Source: Balneola sp. (GTDB taxonomy: Bacteria; Bacteroidota; Rhodothermia; Balneolales; Balneolaceae). Taken from it: DNA of 64,000 nucleotides. The stretch lies in contig NZQV01000006.1 in the NCBI GenBank assembly GCA_002696035.1, forward strand, positions 124,001 through 188,000. Reading direction: 5' to 3'. The translations under genes were made by a program, and so were the position numbers. The notes under the pieces are model-generated. The model saw nothing but the letters and a program-made list of their open reading frames with translations. It searched no databases and was not told the origin of the DNA. Positions 45,554 to 54,777 of the stretch are shown in pieces; the stretch's first letter is position 1, and every line of letters begins with the position of its first letter.

Positions 45554-45809
45554 ACTATTACACTAAGATTAACAGTCCCAAAGAAGAACGCAGTTGGGGG
45601 CGTGAATGTCAATGAGTGGTGTGAAGTAGTAATGAGTTTTGTCGTCCTTGCGAATGTTGGAATGGAACACAGAATAAGCAGATTGAGCAGATCTTCACTG
45701 ATTACTATTTACGTTGAAATCTTTAAAACTAAAATTAGTATTTAAGATACAACTCCAGAGAAGTATCATCACTTCAGTACTTCTTAAATACAACAAATTT
45801 AAATCTTTA

Positions 45810-46391
45810 CTACCCAAGAAATTCCACAAACTTCTGAATGGCTCTGCCGCGGTGGGAGATCTTGTTTTTTGTTTCGCTGTCTAATTCTGCAAAGGTTTTT
45901 TCGTAACCATCTGGACGAAAAACAGGATCGTAGCCAAAACCGCCACTTCCCCTTTTTTCTGTAATGATCTCGCCCTTACAAACACCTTCGAAGGTAAACT
46001 CCTCAGCTCCATTCACCAAGGCCACAACCGTCCGAAATTGGGCTTTCCGGGTAGTGGCATTCTTTAACTCCACAAGCAGCTTATCCACATTATCCTGATA
46101 GGAAGCATTTTTGCCTGCATAACGCGCCGAGTACACCCCGGGGGCGCCATCCAATGCTTCTACTTCCAGGCCGGTATCATCCGAAAGAGCTGGAAGACCA
46201 GTTTCAGACGCCACATATCGGGCTTTTTTAAGCGCATTCCCCTGAAGGGTCTCCTTGTCTTCCACCACTTCTTCAAGCTCAGCAAAATCCTGTGTGGAAA
46301 GTACTTCAATTCCAAGCGGTTGCAGGATCTGCTGCATCTCCTGAATTTTATGAGGATTTCGGGATGCTATGACCAGCTGCTTTAAATTCAT
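45810..46391 (-). CDS. rdgB: RdgB/HAM1 non-canonical purine NTP pyrophosphatase
   Basis: This 193-residue enzyme hydrolyses ITP, dITP and XTP to monophosphates, keeping inosine and xanthosine out of nucleic acids. It begins VIASRNPHKIQEMQQIL (substrate-loop SxNxxK-type motif), has ALSDDTGLEVEALDGAPGVYSARYAG, and ends FAELDSETKNKISHRGRA. All are family signatures. Its start overlaps the SemiSWEET stop by 4 bases, and a PfkB kinase gene precedes that, so the three form a purine- or sugar-related unit. Confidence 0.94.
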   Translation of the reverse strand: MNLKQLVIASRNPHKIQEMQQILQPLGIEVLSTQDFAELEEVVEDKETLQGNALKKARYVASETGLPALSDDTGLEVEALDGAPGVYSARYAGKNASYQDNVDKLLVELKNATTRKAQFRTVVALVNGAEEFTFEGVCKGEIITEKRGSGGFGYDPVFRPDGYEKTFAELDSETKNKISHRGRAIQKFVEFLG

Positions 46392-46648
46392 GGCGTAATT
46401 CTGGGGAAAAATTTATAGAACAAGTTTATGCCACTTCCGATCGTGAGCAAAGCATTCAGTGCGGTAAACACAGGGTCGCCAGTCATTACAGAATAAATGG
46501 TAAGCATCAAACTTGATGAAAAATACATGATGATAAATGCGAGATTCATCTGTGTGTTTCCCGCTTTAATGGTGTCAATGGTCTGGGGGATCCAGGCTGC
46601 TACCAATACACCAAAACCGGCCCAACCTAAAATTTCTATTCCTGTCAT
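46388..46648 (-). CDS. SemiSWEET/PQ-loop small transporter
   Basis: An 86-residue protein with three membrane helices and the PQ motif in AAWIPQTIDTIKAG (near residue 20). This is the single triple-helix bundle of bacterial SemiSWEETs, which dimerise to move sugars. It lies 7 bases downstream of the PfkB kinase gene and overlaps rdgB by 4 bases, so it is translated with both. The Asn/Trp substrate residues typical of sugar SemiSWEETs were not checked by structure, so the solute is open. Confidence 0.8.
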   Translation of the reverse strand: MTGIEILGWAGFGVLVAAWIPQTIDTIKAGNTQMNLAFIIMYFSSSLMLTIYSVMTGDPVFTALNALLTIGSGINLFYKFFPRITP

Positions 46649-46655
46649 AAATCTA

Positions 46656-47651
46656 TTATTTCAATTCGTGTAAGAGTTCTTGTACTTCGTGCCATTTCAA
46701 TCTTGGCCCGTATTGTGATACGATTTTTGAACCTGCAAGACTGGCCAGTTTTCCGGAATTGGCAAACCCAAGTCCATTGGTGACACCATATAAAAAAGCT
46801 CCGGCAAACATATCGCCCGCGCCGTTGGTGTCCACTGCGTTCACTTCATAAGGTTCAATATCGATGAAGGTATCTCCATCATATATCATGGCTCCGTTTT
46901 TGCCCTGAGTGATCACAAATCGCTTTGCTTCTTGCTTAAGAGCTTCACGCGCTTCCATCAGATCCTCTTTCTCCGTAAAGGCTTTGGCTTCCTGTTCGTT
47001 GCAAAATAACAGATCCACCGAGGCACCGATCACTTCTCTGAAATTATCCTTAAACGCTTCCACGATCGATGGGTCAGAAAGAGTGAGCGCCGTTTTGATG
47101 TTATTCTCTTCAGCGATCTTCTTGGTGTGCTTAAGAGCTTCCAAACCTCCTGCAGCCGCTACCAGGTATCCTTCCAGATACACGTATTCTGAATCTTTGA
47201 TGGCCCGCTCATCCACTTCATTCTTAGATAATCCGGATGAGATCCCAAGATAGGTGTTCATGGTTCGGTCGGCATCATCTGTGATCATCACCAGGCATTT
47301 CCCGGTCACTCCTTCTTCCCGGTCCTGCCGGTCAAAATTGGTGGGAATTCCTGCATCCTCCATATCCTTCAGGTAAAAATCACCAAATTCGTCGCTGGCT
47401 ACTTTACAGGAATAGAAAGCTTTTCCTCCAAACTGGGAAATAGCGATCACGGTGTTGGCCGCTGAACCACCTGACTTCTTTTTGGTATCGTTATGATTGA
47501 TGGCAGAAATGAGCCGGTGTTGTGTGTCTTCGTCCACCAACGTCATCAGCCCTTTCTTGACCTCATGTTCTTTCAAAAAATCGAGATCGACCTGGAACTC
47601 CAAATCCACAAGTGCGTTCCCGATACCGTATACATTGTATTTTTTACTCAT
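46656..47651 (-). CDS. PfkB-family carbohydrate/adenosine kinase
   Basis: A 331-residue ribokinase-fold enzyme. GGSAANTVIAISQFGGKAFY near residue 62 is the substrate-binding GG motif and DTNGAGDMFAGAFLYG near residue 274 the ATP/anion-hole motif with the catalytic Asp. The YNVYGIGNALVDLEFQ start resembles bacterial adenosine kinase-like proteins, often annotated that way, but fructokinase-like use is possible. It leads a three-gene unit with SemiSWEET and rdgB. A purine-salvage role would suit the rdgB neighbour. Confidence 0.85.
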   Translation of the reverse strand: MSKKYNVYGIGNALVDLEFQVDLDFLKEHEVKKGLMTLVDEDTQHRLISAINHNDTKKKSGGSAANTVIAISQFGGKAFYSCKVASDEFGDFYLKDMEDAGIPTNFDRQDREEGVTGKCLVMITDDADRTMNTYLGISSGLSKNEVDERAIKDSEYVYLEGYLVAAAGGLEALKHTKKIAEENNIKTALTLSDPSIVEAFKDNFREVIGASVDLLFCNEQEAKAFTEKEDLMEAREALKQEAKRFVITQGKNGAMIYDGDTFIDIEPYEVNAVDTNGAGDMFAGAFLYGVTNGLGFANSGKLASLAGSKIVSQYGPRLKWHEVQELLHELK

Positions 47652-47746
47652 ATTGTTTTTTCGCCACGAATGCTCCTGAAATTGCGTGTATTTTTAGGAA
47701 CTTTTTCGTGATCTGTTGATCTCTTTATGCTGAAAATTTTGAGCAT

Positions 47747-47754
47747 CAAAAGTA
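47747..47754 (-). promoter_or_regulatory. Candidate -7 element for the PfkB kinase unit
   Basis: On the minus strand TACTTTTG matches the TAnnTTTG consensus of Bacteroidota promoters. It lies about 100 bases upstream of the kinase start. The -33 region is not a clear TTG, so support is modest. Confidence 0.35.
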
Positions 47755-47831
47755 CGGACACTTCATGAGCTTTGAAAATTCTTTGAAATGGTTGAATGCT
47801 GTTTTAAGTTAGCGCCCCAAACAAAATAAGT

Positions 47832-48470
47832 ATGTCTACATTTGAGCATTATTTAAAGGATAAACTCCAGCGATCTCTGCCCGGAAGGTCTGCCCAGCAA
47901 AAAATGGAACCACATCCTGAAAATGGAAGTAACAGCCCTCGCAATTACGAACCGGCCCACGATGATTTCCGAAACAGCAGCGTACTCGTTCCCCTTATTG
48001 CATGGGGTGATAAGCTTGAGGTTTTATTCACTCTTCGAACTCAGTCCATCAACCATGGCGGGCAGCTAAGCTTTCCCGGTGGTGGCAAAGAAGGTGATGA
48101 AACCATTGAAGAAACCGCACTTCGAGAAGCACAGGAAGAAATTGGCTTACACCCCGATCATGCTGAAATTATCGGACGGCTCACTCCCCTTTATGTTGGT
48201 CATTCCGATAATATGGTAACGCCTGTGGTAGCACTGCTATCTGAGAAACAGGAATTCACGATGAATCCCAACGAAGTAGATGAGATCATTACGGTACCTC
48301 TGAAAGATTTTATGAACAACCAATATTTGATAACCGAAAAATGGCAACTACGTGATGTTCCATATACCGTTCCTTTCTGGGATATCCATCACGTCCCGCT
48401 CTGGGGTGCCACCGCTATGATGATGAGCGAGTTTGTGGAAGTTTGTCGGGATTTTTTTGACGAGGATTAG
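47832..48470 (+). CDS. NUDIX CoA pyrophosphatase-like hydrolase
   Basis: A 212-residue NUDIX enzyme. The NUDIX box GGKEGDETIEETALREAQEEIGL is intact (described here by position, near residues 83-105), preceded by INHGGQLSFPGG, the UPF0035 CoA-pyrophosphatase signature. Such enzymes cut CoA and its oxidised forms to 4'-phosphopantetheine and ADP. It starts with a hydrophilic 40-residue segment. It is divergent from the PfkB unit. Confidence 0.87.
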   Translation: MSTFEHYLKDKLQRSLPGRSAQQKMEPHPENGSNSPRNYEPAHDDFRNSSVLVPLIAWGDKLEVLFTLRTQSINHGGQLSFPGGGKEGDETIEETALREAQEEIGLHPDHAEIIGRLTPLYVGHSDNMVTPVVALLSEKQEFTMNPNEVDEIITVPLKDFMNNQYLITEKWQLRDVPYTVPFWDIHHVPLWGATAMMMSEFVEVCRDFFDED

Positions 48471-48566
48471 GTTATAGCTGTAAGCTTTCAAGCTTCAGCT
48501 TTTGCAAGGTCATTCCATCAAAAGTTGTATGATTCGTTGACAAATTTTAGACGTACTCTGATATAT

Positions 48567-48868
48567 GGCCCTGAAAGGGGCACATATGAATAACCCAGGG
48601 TAAAACCGCATAAGCGGGAGCAACCCTGGGATAAATCATCACAAAAAAGAAAACCCAAGTAAAAACAGTTGGCATTGCCCAAATGGCTTTCGTAGGGTTG
48701 TGGGAAAATGCCTTTAAAGAAATGGTTGCCCAAGCTTCGTCAAACATTAGAGGCTAAGCAATCTATCGGGCGAAGCTTATTATAGTTCTATCTACATTAC
48801 CCCGGACTGCTTCCATGCTATCGCATTTCATTGTCCAGGGCTATTCATATGTAACCCCTTCGGGGTGG
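48567..48868. repeat. 302-bp element with inverted ends and a nested hairpin
   Basis: The left end contains CACATATGAATAACCCAGGG and the right end, on the other strand, reads TTACATATGAATAGCCCTGG, preceded by a run of GGGG in both. Inside the left end is a nested hairpin CCCAGGGT/ACCCTGGG with CCGC/GCGG (48594-48630). The 602-base gap 48471-49072 holds this element and no credible gene; short minus-strand frames within it look like repeat read-through. Confidence 0.65.
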
Positions 48869-49072
48869 TCCTTAAACGAAAGCTTTAAACGAATCAGACA
48901 TCATCTACAATTCGTATGAAAATGAGCTTCTCAATCATACCACTTGTTTATCTGCCACAACTCTTCTTCTTTTGGAATAAGTACCGATTTTAATTAATAC
49001 ATATAACAGCTATTTCTAAATTCGAAGGCATGTAATTCTTATCTTAAAAGCTCAAATTAATCAACCAATTTT

Positions 49073-49999
49073 ATGTCTCTTTTACTGATCGCCAAGAATC
49101 GTGATTTCAGCTCTTTAAAAAATGCCCTGCTTGAAAAAGATCCCAATCTGGATGTAGAGATCTGGCCCCGGTTTGATAATAAAGAACGGGTACATTTTGC
49201 CGTATGCTGGAATCACCCCGAGAAGGTGTTGGGGAATTACCCGAATTTGCGCGCGGTATCTTCGCTGGGTGCCGGCGTGAATCATTTGTTGAATGATGAG
49301 AGTCTGCCGGAGGAGGTTCCCATTTGCCGGCTCATTACCGATTCTTTGCAAGATCAGATGGCCGAATATGTGCTCAATGCCATCGTAAATTACCGGCTCA
49401 ACATGAACGATTATTTCGAAAACAAGCAAAAGGGAATTTGGGATCAGAAAAGTGCCCTTCCTAAGAAATATGCCCCGGTTGGTATCATGGGCTTAGGTGA
49501 AATGGGGAAAAGTGTTGCAACATTGTTGGTACAACATGGATATCAAGTTTCTGCCTGGAGCCGCTCTAAAAAGGATATTAACGGTGTACAATCCTACGCC
49601 AAAGATGAACTGAATGAATTTCTTTCTGAAACCACGATCCTTATAAACCTCCTCCCTCTAACCGATGAGACCGAAGGTATTCTCGATCTGGATCTCTTTA
49701 AAAAACTCAAACAGCCCGGATATTTGATCAATGTAGGACGCGGAGATCACCTGGTGGAAGAAGACCTCATCTATGCCTTCGACATGAATTACCTGGAAGG
49801 CGCATGCCTGGATGTGTTTGAAGAAGAGCCGCTGCCCAAGAATCACTCATTCTGGAATCGTAAACAGATCATGGTGACTCCGCATATCGCAGCAATAACC
49901 CCGGCCAAAGAAGCTGCAGAAGTTTTGGTAGAAAATTACAAACGGGCAATGTCTGGGATGGAGTTATTGTTTGAAGTGGATCGGGAAAGAGGGTATTAG
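49073..49999 (+). CDS. GhrA-like glyoxylate/hydroxypyruvate reductase
   Basis: A 308-residue D-isomer-specific 2-hydroxyacid dehydrogenase. Cofactor loop GIMGLGEMGKSVATLL (near 141), LINVGRGDHLVEEDL with the catalytic Arg, FEEEPLPKNHSFW with the catalytic Glu, and TPHIAAITPAKEAAEVL with the acid His. The SSLGAGVNHLL motif near residue 64 and overall length match GhrA rather than SerA. It would reduce glyoxylate or hydroxypyruvate with NADPH, yielding glycolate or glycerate. The glycerate kinase at 35 kb could use the glycerate. A 7-bp tandem repeat starts 7 bases after its stop. Confidence 0.88.
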   Translation: MSLLLIAKNRDFSSLKNALLEKDPNLDVEIWPRFDNKERVHFAVCWNHPEKVLGNYPNLRAVSSLGAGVNHLLNDESLPEEVPICRLITDSLQDQMAEYVLNAIVNYRLNMNDYFENKQKGIWDQKSALPKKYAPVGIMGLGEMGKSVATLLVQHGYQVSAWSRSKKDINGVQSYAKDELNEFLSETTILINLLPLTDETEGILDLDLFKKLKQPGYLINVGRGDHLVEEDLIYAFDMNYLEGACLDVFEEEPLPKNHSFWNRKQIMVTPHIAAITPAKEAAEVLVENYKRAMSGMELLFEVDRERGY

Positions 50000-50005
50000 G
50001 ATTTA

Positions 50006-50086
50006 AGGTGCTAGGTGCTAGGTGCTAGGTGCTAGGTGCTAGGTGCTAGGTGCTAGGTGCTAGGTGCTAGGTGCTAGGTGCTAGGT
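50006..50086. repeat. Tandem array of a 7-bp unit
   Basis: AGGTGCT occurs 11 times in perfect head-to-tail order (50006-50082) plus AGGT. There is no variation between units. It lies between the ghrA-like gene and the crcB end, in a 323-base gap that otherwise shows nothing recognisable. Such simple repeats can change length by strand slippage. Confidence 0.95.
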
Positions 50087-50322
50087 AGATAGTCAACATT
50101 TAGCAATTTTTTATCTAATTTTGGAAATGCCTCTCCACTTCAAGGAACATTGATTTATTTTAGCGGAATGAAATCAGCTTTAGCTTTTTCTTCCAGCCTT
50201 GACTTTTTTTACTGAGGTTCCTGTCTCGAAAGCCGGGAGGTCAAGCCAAAATGAAGAAGAGCTTGCAGATGGAAAATTAATCAAATAAAGGAACTAGAAG
50301 CCGGAACTTGGTAACCAATTTT

Positions 50323-50712
50323 CTAAAATAACCTAGTAAGCTGATATCCAGCCCAAACAAACGCCAGTCCAAATATTACTTGTATTCCAAGATTAGCTAA
50401 GCTCATCAACAATTTCCCATTTTCAAAGAGCAGAAAGGTGTCGTGAGAGAAGGTTGAGAAAGTAGTAAATCCACCTAAAATTCCCACAAAGATGAAGAGA
50501 CGGAATTCAGGATTGCCCCAGGATTTAAGTTCAAACAATCCCGCCAATAAACCGATTATCAAACAGCCAAGCAGGTTTGCGGCTACAGTTCCATAGGGAA
50601 ATGTACTGTTGGGAAACTGGGATTGTGTAAAAACCGCGATCAGATAACGAAAAACGGCCCCGATGAAACCACCGGAGCCGACTGCGACGATTTTAACTAA
50701 GTCGATTTTCAT
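50323..50712 (-). CDS. crcB: Fluoride channel CrcB/Fluc
   Basis: A 129-residue four-helix membrane protein. GGFIGAVFRYLI opens it, NLLGCLIIG is in helix 2, and GGFTTFSTFSHDT is the conserved central break of helix 3 that lines the pore. It exports fluoride as an antiparallel dimer. It starts 2 bases after the ilvE stop on the same strand, so it appears to be carried on the ppc-ilvE transcript. No fluoride riboswitch was seen upstream, which argues for constitutive expression. Confidence 0.92.
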   Translation of the reverse strand: MKIDLVKIVAVGSGGFIGAVFRYLIAVFTQSQFPNSTFPYGTVAANLLGCLIIGLLAGLFELKSWGNPEFRLFIFVGILGGFTTFSTFSHDTFLLFENGKLLMSLANLGIQVIFGLAFVWAGYQLTRLF

Positions 50713-50714
50713 AC

Positions 50715-51806
50715 TTAGATGCTTACTTTATGCACCCAGTCAAATTTGTCTTCTGCCCGACCGTATTGGATATCGGTGATGGCATCAAAGCATTTCTGTG
50801 CGAATTCGCCGGGTTTCTCTCGATCCAACTCAATGCGTTGACCTTTGTGATCAATGAGCCCAACTGGCGAAACTACCGCAGCGGTTCCCGAACCAAATAC
50901 TTCTTTCAACTCGCCACTGTCGTGAGCTTCGAAAACCTCATCAATGGTGATACGACGTTCTTCTACATTAAGGCCCCACTCTTTGGCGAGTGCGATTACA
51001 GATCGGCGAGTGACTCCGGGAAGAATGGACCCAGTAAGTGCAGGCGTTACCAACGTATCGCCAATAAGAAAGTGGATATTCATGGTTCCCACTTCTTCCA
51101 CATATTTATGTTCCTTGGCATCCAACCAGAGTACCTGAGTGTATCCCTCAGCTTTTGCTTTCTTCGCCGGCAGAAAACTTCCGGCATAATTACCAGCTGC
51201 CTTGGCTTCTCCGGTTCCCCCCTTTACAGCTCTCACATATTCATCCATGGTCGTCAGAGAAACAGGATTGAACCCTTCCTCGTAATACGCTCCTACCGGT
51301 GAGGTGATGATCTGATAGGTAAATTTATCGGATGAGCGCGCTGCAAGTAAGTCATCTGAAGCAAAAATAAATGGCCGTATATAAAGTGCAGTACCTGATC
51401 TCTTTGGGATCCACTTTTGATCTAATTTGATCAGTGTTTCCAGAGCTTCAATAAAGGTATCATAATCCGTTTCCGGGATGCACATGCGCCGGCACGAGTT
51501 ATTAAATCGCTCGTGATGAGCTTTAGGCCTGAAAATATGTACGGTGTTCTCGTCGGCATAATATGCCTTCATTCCTTCAAACACGGCCTGACCATAATGA
51601 AGCACGTTGGTAGCGGGAGTCATTTCAAAAGGAGCATAGGGTTTGATAAAAGGTTCCCCCCAATTATCCTCCTGAAACTCCATTTCAAACATATGGTCAG
51701 AGAATTTCCGGCCAAATACAAGGTTATCAAAATCAACCTCTTGGATGCGGCTGTTTTCAACCGGTGTTACGTTAATTTTGGTATTAGAAATAATTTCTTT
51801 CATCAT
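50715..51806 (-). CDS. ilvE: Branched-chain amino acid aminotransferase
   Basis: A 363-residue fold-type IV PLP enzyme making and degrading valine, leucine and isoleucine. NVLHYGQAVFEGMKAYYA and IFRPKAHHERFNNSC are the N-terminal signatures, GGTGEAKAAGNYAGSFLPA holds the Schiff-base lysine, QVLWLDAKEHKYVEEVGTMN the middle and GSGTAAVVSPVGLI the C-terminal. This is the larger, mitochondrial-like BCAT type. It lies between ppc and crcB on the same strand. Confidence 0.94.
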   Translation of the reverse strand: MMKEIISNTKINVTPVENSRIQEVDFDNLVFGRKFSDHMFEMEFQEDNWGEPFIKPYAPFEMTPATNVLHYGQAVFEGMKAYYADENTVHIFRPKAHHERFNNSCRRMCIPETDYDTFIEALETLIKLDQKWIPKRSGTALYIRPFIFASDDLLAARSSDKFTYQIITSPVGAYYEEGFNPVSLTTMDEYVRAVKGGTGEAKAAGNYAGSFLPAKKAKAEGYTQVLWLDAKEHKYVEEVGTMNIHFLIGDTLVTPALTGSILPGVTRRSVIALAKEWGLNVEERRITIDEVFEAHDSGELKEVFGSGTAAVVSPVGLIDHKGQRIELDREKPGEFAQKCFDAITDIQYGRAEDKFDWVHKVSI

Positions 51807-51833
51807 ACTTTTAAAATACTACGTTTCGGGTTT

Positions 51834-51898
51834 AAAAAACAGCAGCGGGTTTATTTGATATCCCAAAGGGATCACCCCGTACTCTGCATAGCCGCTGC
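51834..51898 (-). terminator. Possible attenuating hairpin between ppc and ilvE
   Basis: On the minus strand GCAGCGG near the end of ppc can pair with CCGCTGC, which is followed by TG and six T. The intervening loop itself contains ATCCC-TTT-GGGAT. It would end or reduce transcription between ppc and ilvE. The outer stem is short (7 bp) and includes coding bases. Confidence 0.45.
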
Positions 51899-54673
51899 TA
51901 TACCGTTTATATTAAGGAATAACACTTCCGTTAATTCCTCTTTTTCTTTTTCAGAATCCGCGTTTTTCCAGCGTTCCAACAACTCAGCCTGTATGAAATT
52001 CAGAGGATAAGTAAACGGATTTCTGAAAGCAATGGAGTTTTGTATTACTTTGTTGTGTGCTAACACACGATCGTAACCAGTGATTGAAGTTACCCAGTCT
52101 TCGGCATCCTCAAATTGACCGGTCAACTTTTCATGAAACGGTTCTCCTTCATTATTATAAAGGGCTGAAGTTGCAAGATGCGTCCGTGCCATTTCACGTT
52201 GCGAATTGTTCAGTACTGTTCGGAAGAACGTCCATTCTTCATTCCATCTTTTCAAGATGTCAAGAGCCCCCTCATGGTCTTCTTTCACTTTATTAAGTCC
52301 TTCAGCAAAACCGTACCAGCCGGGTGCATTGTACCGGACTTGAGTCCACGCAAAAACCCATGGAATAGCTCTCAGCGTATTGAAGGTCATATCATCAGAA
52401 GATCCCCGTGATACCGGACGGGATGCGATCGGTAATTTACCAATATGTTCGATTGGGGTGATACCTGAATACCAGTCCCAGAATTCTGGATCGTCGATCA
52501 GATCACGATAAGCCTTCATAGAAGTTTCCGCCAGCTGTTCTATGACCTGGCGCTCCTGTTCTTTTCCGGAAAGATATCCGGGGGATTCAGAATACTGAGC
52601 CATCGTAACGCGTGCCACAGCATTCACGATCTGCTCCAAATGACGATGCGTGATGGATGAAAGCATGTAACGGAATGAAATAACTTCACCCTGTTCAGTA
52701 AATCGAATTCGGCCATTATTAGCGACGGCGGGCATTGCAACGATCGCTTGATTTGACTGGCCACCGCCACGACCTACCGTTCCACCTCGGCCATGAAACA
52801 ATCTGAAGTCCACATTATGTTCACGGCAAACGGTTCCGAGCTCATACTGGGCTTTATTGAGTGCCCAGTTGGCCATCCAGTATCCGCCGTCTTTGTTGGA
52901 ATCGGAATAGCCGAGCATGATTTCCTGAAATCCATTCCGGGATTTGAGGTGATTGGAATACAGGTCATGCTCATACATCTGTCCCATCAGATCAGCACTG
53001 TTTTCCAGATCTTCGATGGTTTCAAAAAGCGGGACCACATCCAGTTTACTGTCTACCTTGTCATTTTCGTAGCTCCACAGCCCTACTTCTTTGGCTATGA
53101 GCATCACTTCCAGCATATCGCTGATGCCGTGCGTCATACTGATGATATAGCTCCCGAAAATATCCGGGTTCAGCTCCAGCATGTCGCGGATCTCTTCAAA
53201 TACCGTCATTACTTTGGCTGCCACTTCCGAACGTTTACTACGCACCGGACTCAATGGCCGCGGATTCGATAATTCATTTACTAGAACATCAATTTTCTCA
53301 TCTTCACTGAGCTCACCATAATTATCTAATACATTGGCTTTAGCCAAAAGCTCTTCCACGGTTTCTTCATGCAGACCACTATGCTGACGAATATCCAATC
53401 CACTTAGATGAAACCCAAAGGTTTTTGCGCGGATGATCATATCTTGCAATTTGCCCTGCTCAGCCAAACCCGGCAAGCCGTTTTCTACTAATCCATCCCG
53501 TAATAATTCGAGATCAGCGATAAATTCCTGAGCCGTATATTCTGCTGACTTTTGGAGGATCTCTTTCTTATCACTGTCAAGCACATCCAGTAAAAAATCG
53601 ATCTTAGCCATGATGTGAACCACTTTCCGCCGATACGGCTCATGCACATAACGCCGTTTAATCCGCTCCGAAATCGGGAATTCTTCTTCATCTTTGGAAA
53701 TGGAAGCCCTAAGTTTTTCAGATACTCCTGCCTGCTTATGCGATACGCTCAAATAGCGACGAAGCTCATTCAGGTCTTTCTTGAACTTGCTCAAAACGGT
53801 ACGGCGCTGCTGAAGAACCGTTTGCCAGGTTACATGCGATGTTACATTTGGATTTCCATCGCGGTCACTTCCGATCCAGGATCGATATTTCAGTACAATG
53901 GGGACTTCCGGTCGTTTATTGTAATAGGTATCAAAAGCCTGGCGAATATCACGATATAATACCGGAATAGAATCCCAGATAGAATGCGTAAAATAGAACA
54001 AGCCGTTTTCAACCTCATCTTCCACAGAAAGTCGTTCTGCACGAACTTCATCAGTCAGTAACAGCAAATTCAGTTGATTCAGGATCTCGCGGCGAAGATC
54101 GATCTTTTCATCAGGAGTGATGTCACTGTCACCCAGGCGCGAAACCATAGAAGCCAGCTCCTGCTGCTTCAATAATACGCTGCGCCGGCGTGCTTCGGTT
54201 GGGTGAGCCGTAATGGTAGGCTGAATATCCATTTGCCGGAATATATCCAGTGCCTCTTCGTAGCTATAGCCGGCTTCTTTCATTCTATACACGGCTTCTG
54301 CAATACTTTCTTTTCGGGGTGATTCCGGTGTCTCTTCAAACTCCCGGCTTCGGTTCACACGACTGATCTCATACTGCTCCAGCGAATTCACCAGATGGAA
54401 AAACGTGGTGTACATTTGCAGCACACTTTTGATCTCCGTCAAAGAAAGGTCCCTCATTTCACGCTGAAGACGACCAAGCACTTTTTCATCTCCCTCATCC
54501 AAAGCTTTCATGCTCTCAAGTGGAAGGCGGCCTAATTTTTTGATCAGCTCTTCACCGTGATGTTCAACAACCAGCTCTTCCAGAATTTCGGTGAGATTGA
54601 TAACTCTTTTTGAAAGACTTTGACTAATTCCGCTGCTTTCAGCGAGATCTTGGACAGTTTCTTTCCAATGCAT
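51872..54673 (-). CDS. ppc: Phosphoenolpyruvate carboxylase
   Basis: A 933-residue enzyme that adds bicarbonate to PEP to give oxaloacetate, refilling the TCA cycle. ITAHPTEARRRSVL (catalytic His, near residue 156), GYSDSNKDGGYWMANW (near 605), FHGRGGTVGRGGGQSN (near 640) and SRPVSRGS near the C-terminal third are the family motifs. It ends in NINGIAAAMQSTG, the conserved extreme C-terminus. Length is normal. It leads the ppc-ilvE-crcB group and is divergent from tag. Confidence 0.96.
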   Translation of the reverse strand: MHWKETVQDLAESSGISQSLSKRVINLTEILEELVVEHHGEELIKKLGRLPLESMKALDEGDEKVLGRLQREMRDLSLTEIKSVLQMYTTFFHLVNSLEQYEISRVNRSREFEETPESPRKESIAEAVYRMKEAGYSYEEALDIFRQMDIQPTITAHPTEARRRSVLLKQQELASMVSRLGDSDITPDEKIDLRREILNQLNLLLLTDEVRAERLSVEDEVENGLFYFTHSIWDSIPVLYRDIRQAFDTYYNKRPEVPIVLKYRSWIGSDRDGNPNVTSHVTWQTVLQQRRTVLSKFKKDLNELRRYLSVSHKQAGVSEKLRASISKDEEEFPISERIKRRYVHEPYRRKVVHIMAKIDFLLDVLDSDKKEILQKSAEYTAQEFIADLELLRDGLVENGLPGLAEQGKLQDMIIRAKTFGFHLSGLDIRQHSGLHEETVEELLAKANVLDNYGELSEDEKIDVLVNELSNPRPLSPVRSKRSEVAAKVMTVFEEIRDMLELNPDIFGSYIISMTHGISDMLEVMLIAKEVGLWSYENDKVDSKLDVVPLFETIEDLENSADLMGQMYEHDLYSNHLKSRNGFQEIMLGYSDSNKDGGYWMANWALNKAQYELGTVCREHNVDFRLFHGRGGTVGRGGGQSNQAIVAMPAVANNGRIRFTEQGEVISFRYMLSSITHRHLEQIVNAVARVTMAQYSESPGYLSGKEQERQVIEQLAETSMKAYRDLIDDPEFWDWYSGITPIEHIGKLPIASRPVSRGSSDDMTFNTLRAIPWVFAWTQVRYNAPGWYGFAEGLNKVKEDHEGALDILKRWNEEWTFFRTVLNNSQREMARTHLATSALYNNEGEPFHEKLTGQFEDAEDWVTSITGYDRVLAHNKVIQNSIAFRNPFTYPLNFIQAELLERWKNADSEKEKEELTEVLFLNINGIAAAMQSTG

Positions 54674-54777
54674 ATAATAAAATTTAGTTAATGAGTAAGT
54701 GAGTGTGATGAGAGTTAGAAACTAACAAAGTATTGGGTATTTTCGGAATCAGAACCCAATTTAATTTAAACTATACC

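Noticed and set aside
48518-48747. Two short minus-strand open frames inside the 602-base gap
   Set aside because: They lie within a repeat element with inverted ends, have no ribosome site and no protein-like conservation, so they look like chance frames of the repeat.
50006-50086. CRISPR array
   Set aside because: The unit is 7 bases with no spacers and no cas genes are nearby.
50713-50714. Fluoride riboswitch for crcB
   Set aside because: Only 2 bases separate crcB from ilvE, leaving no room for a leader.
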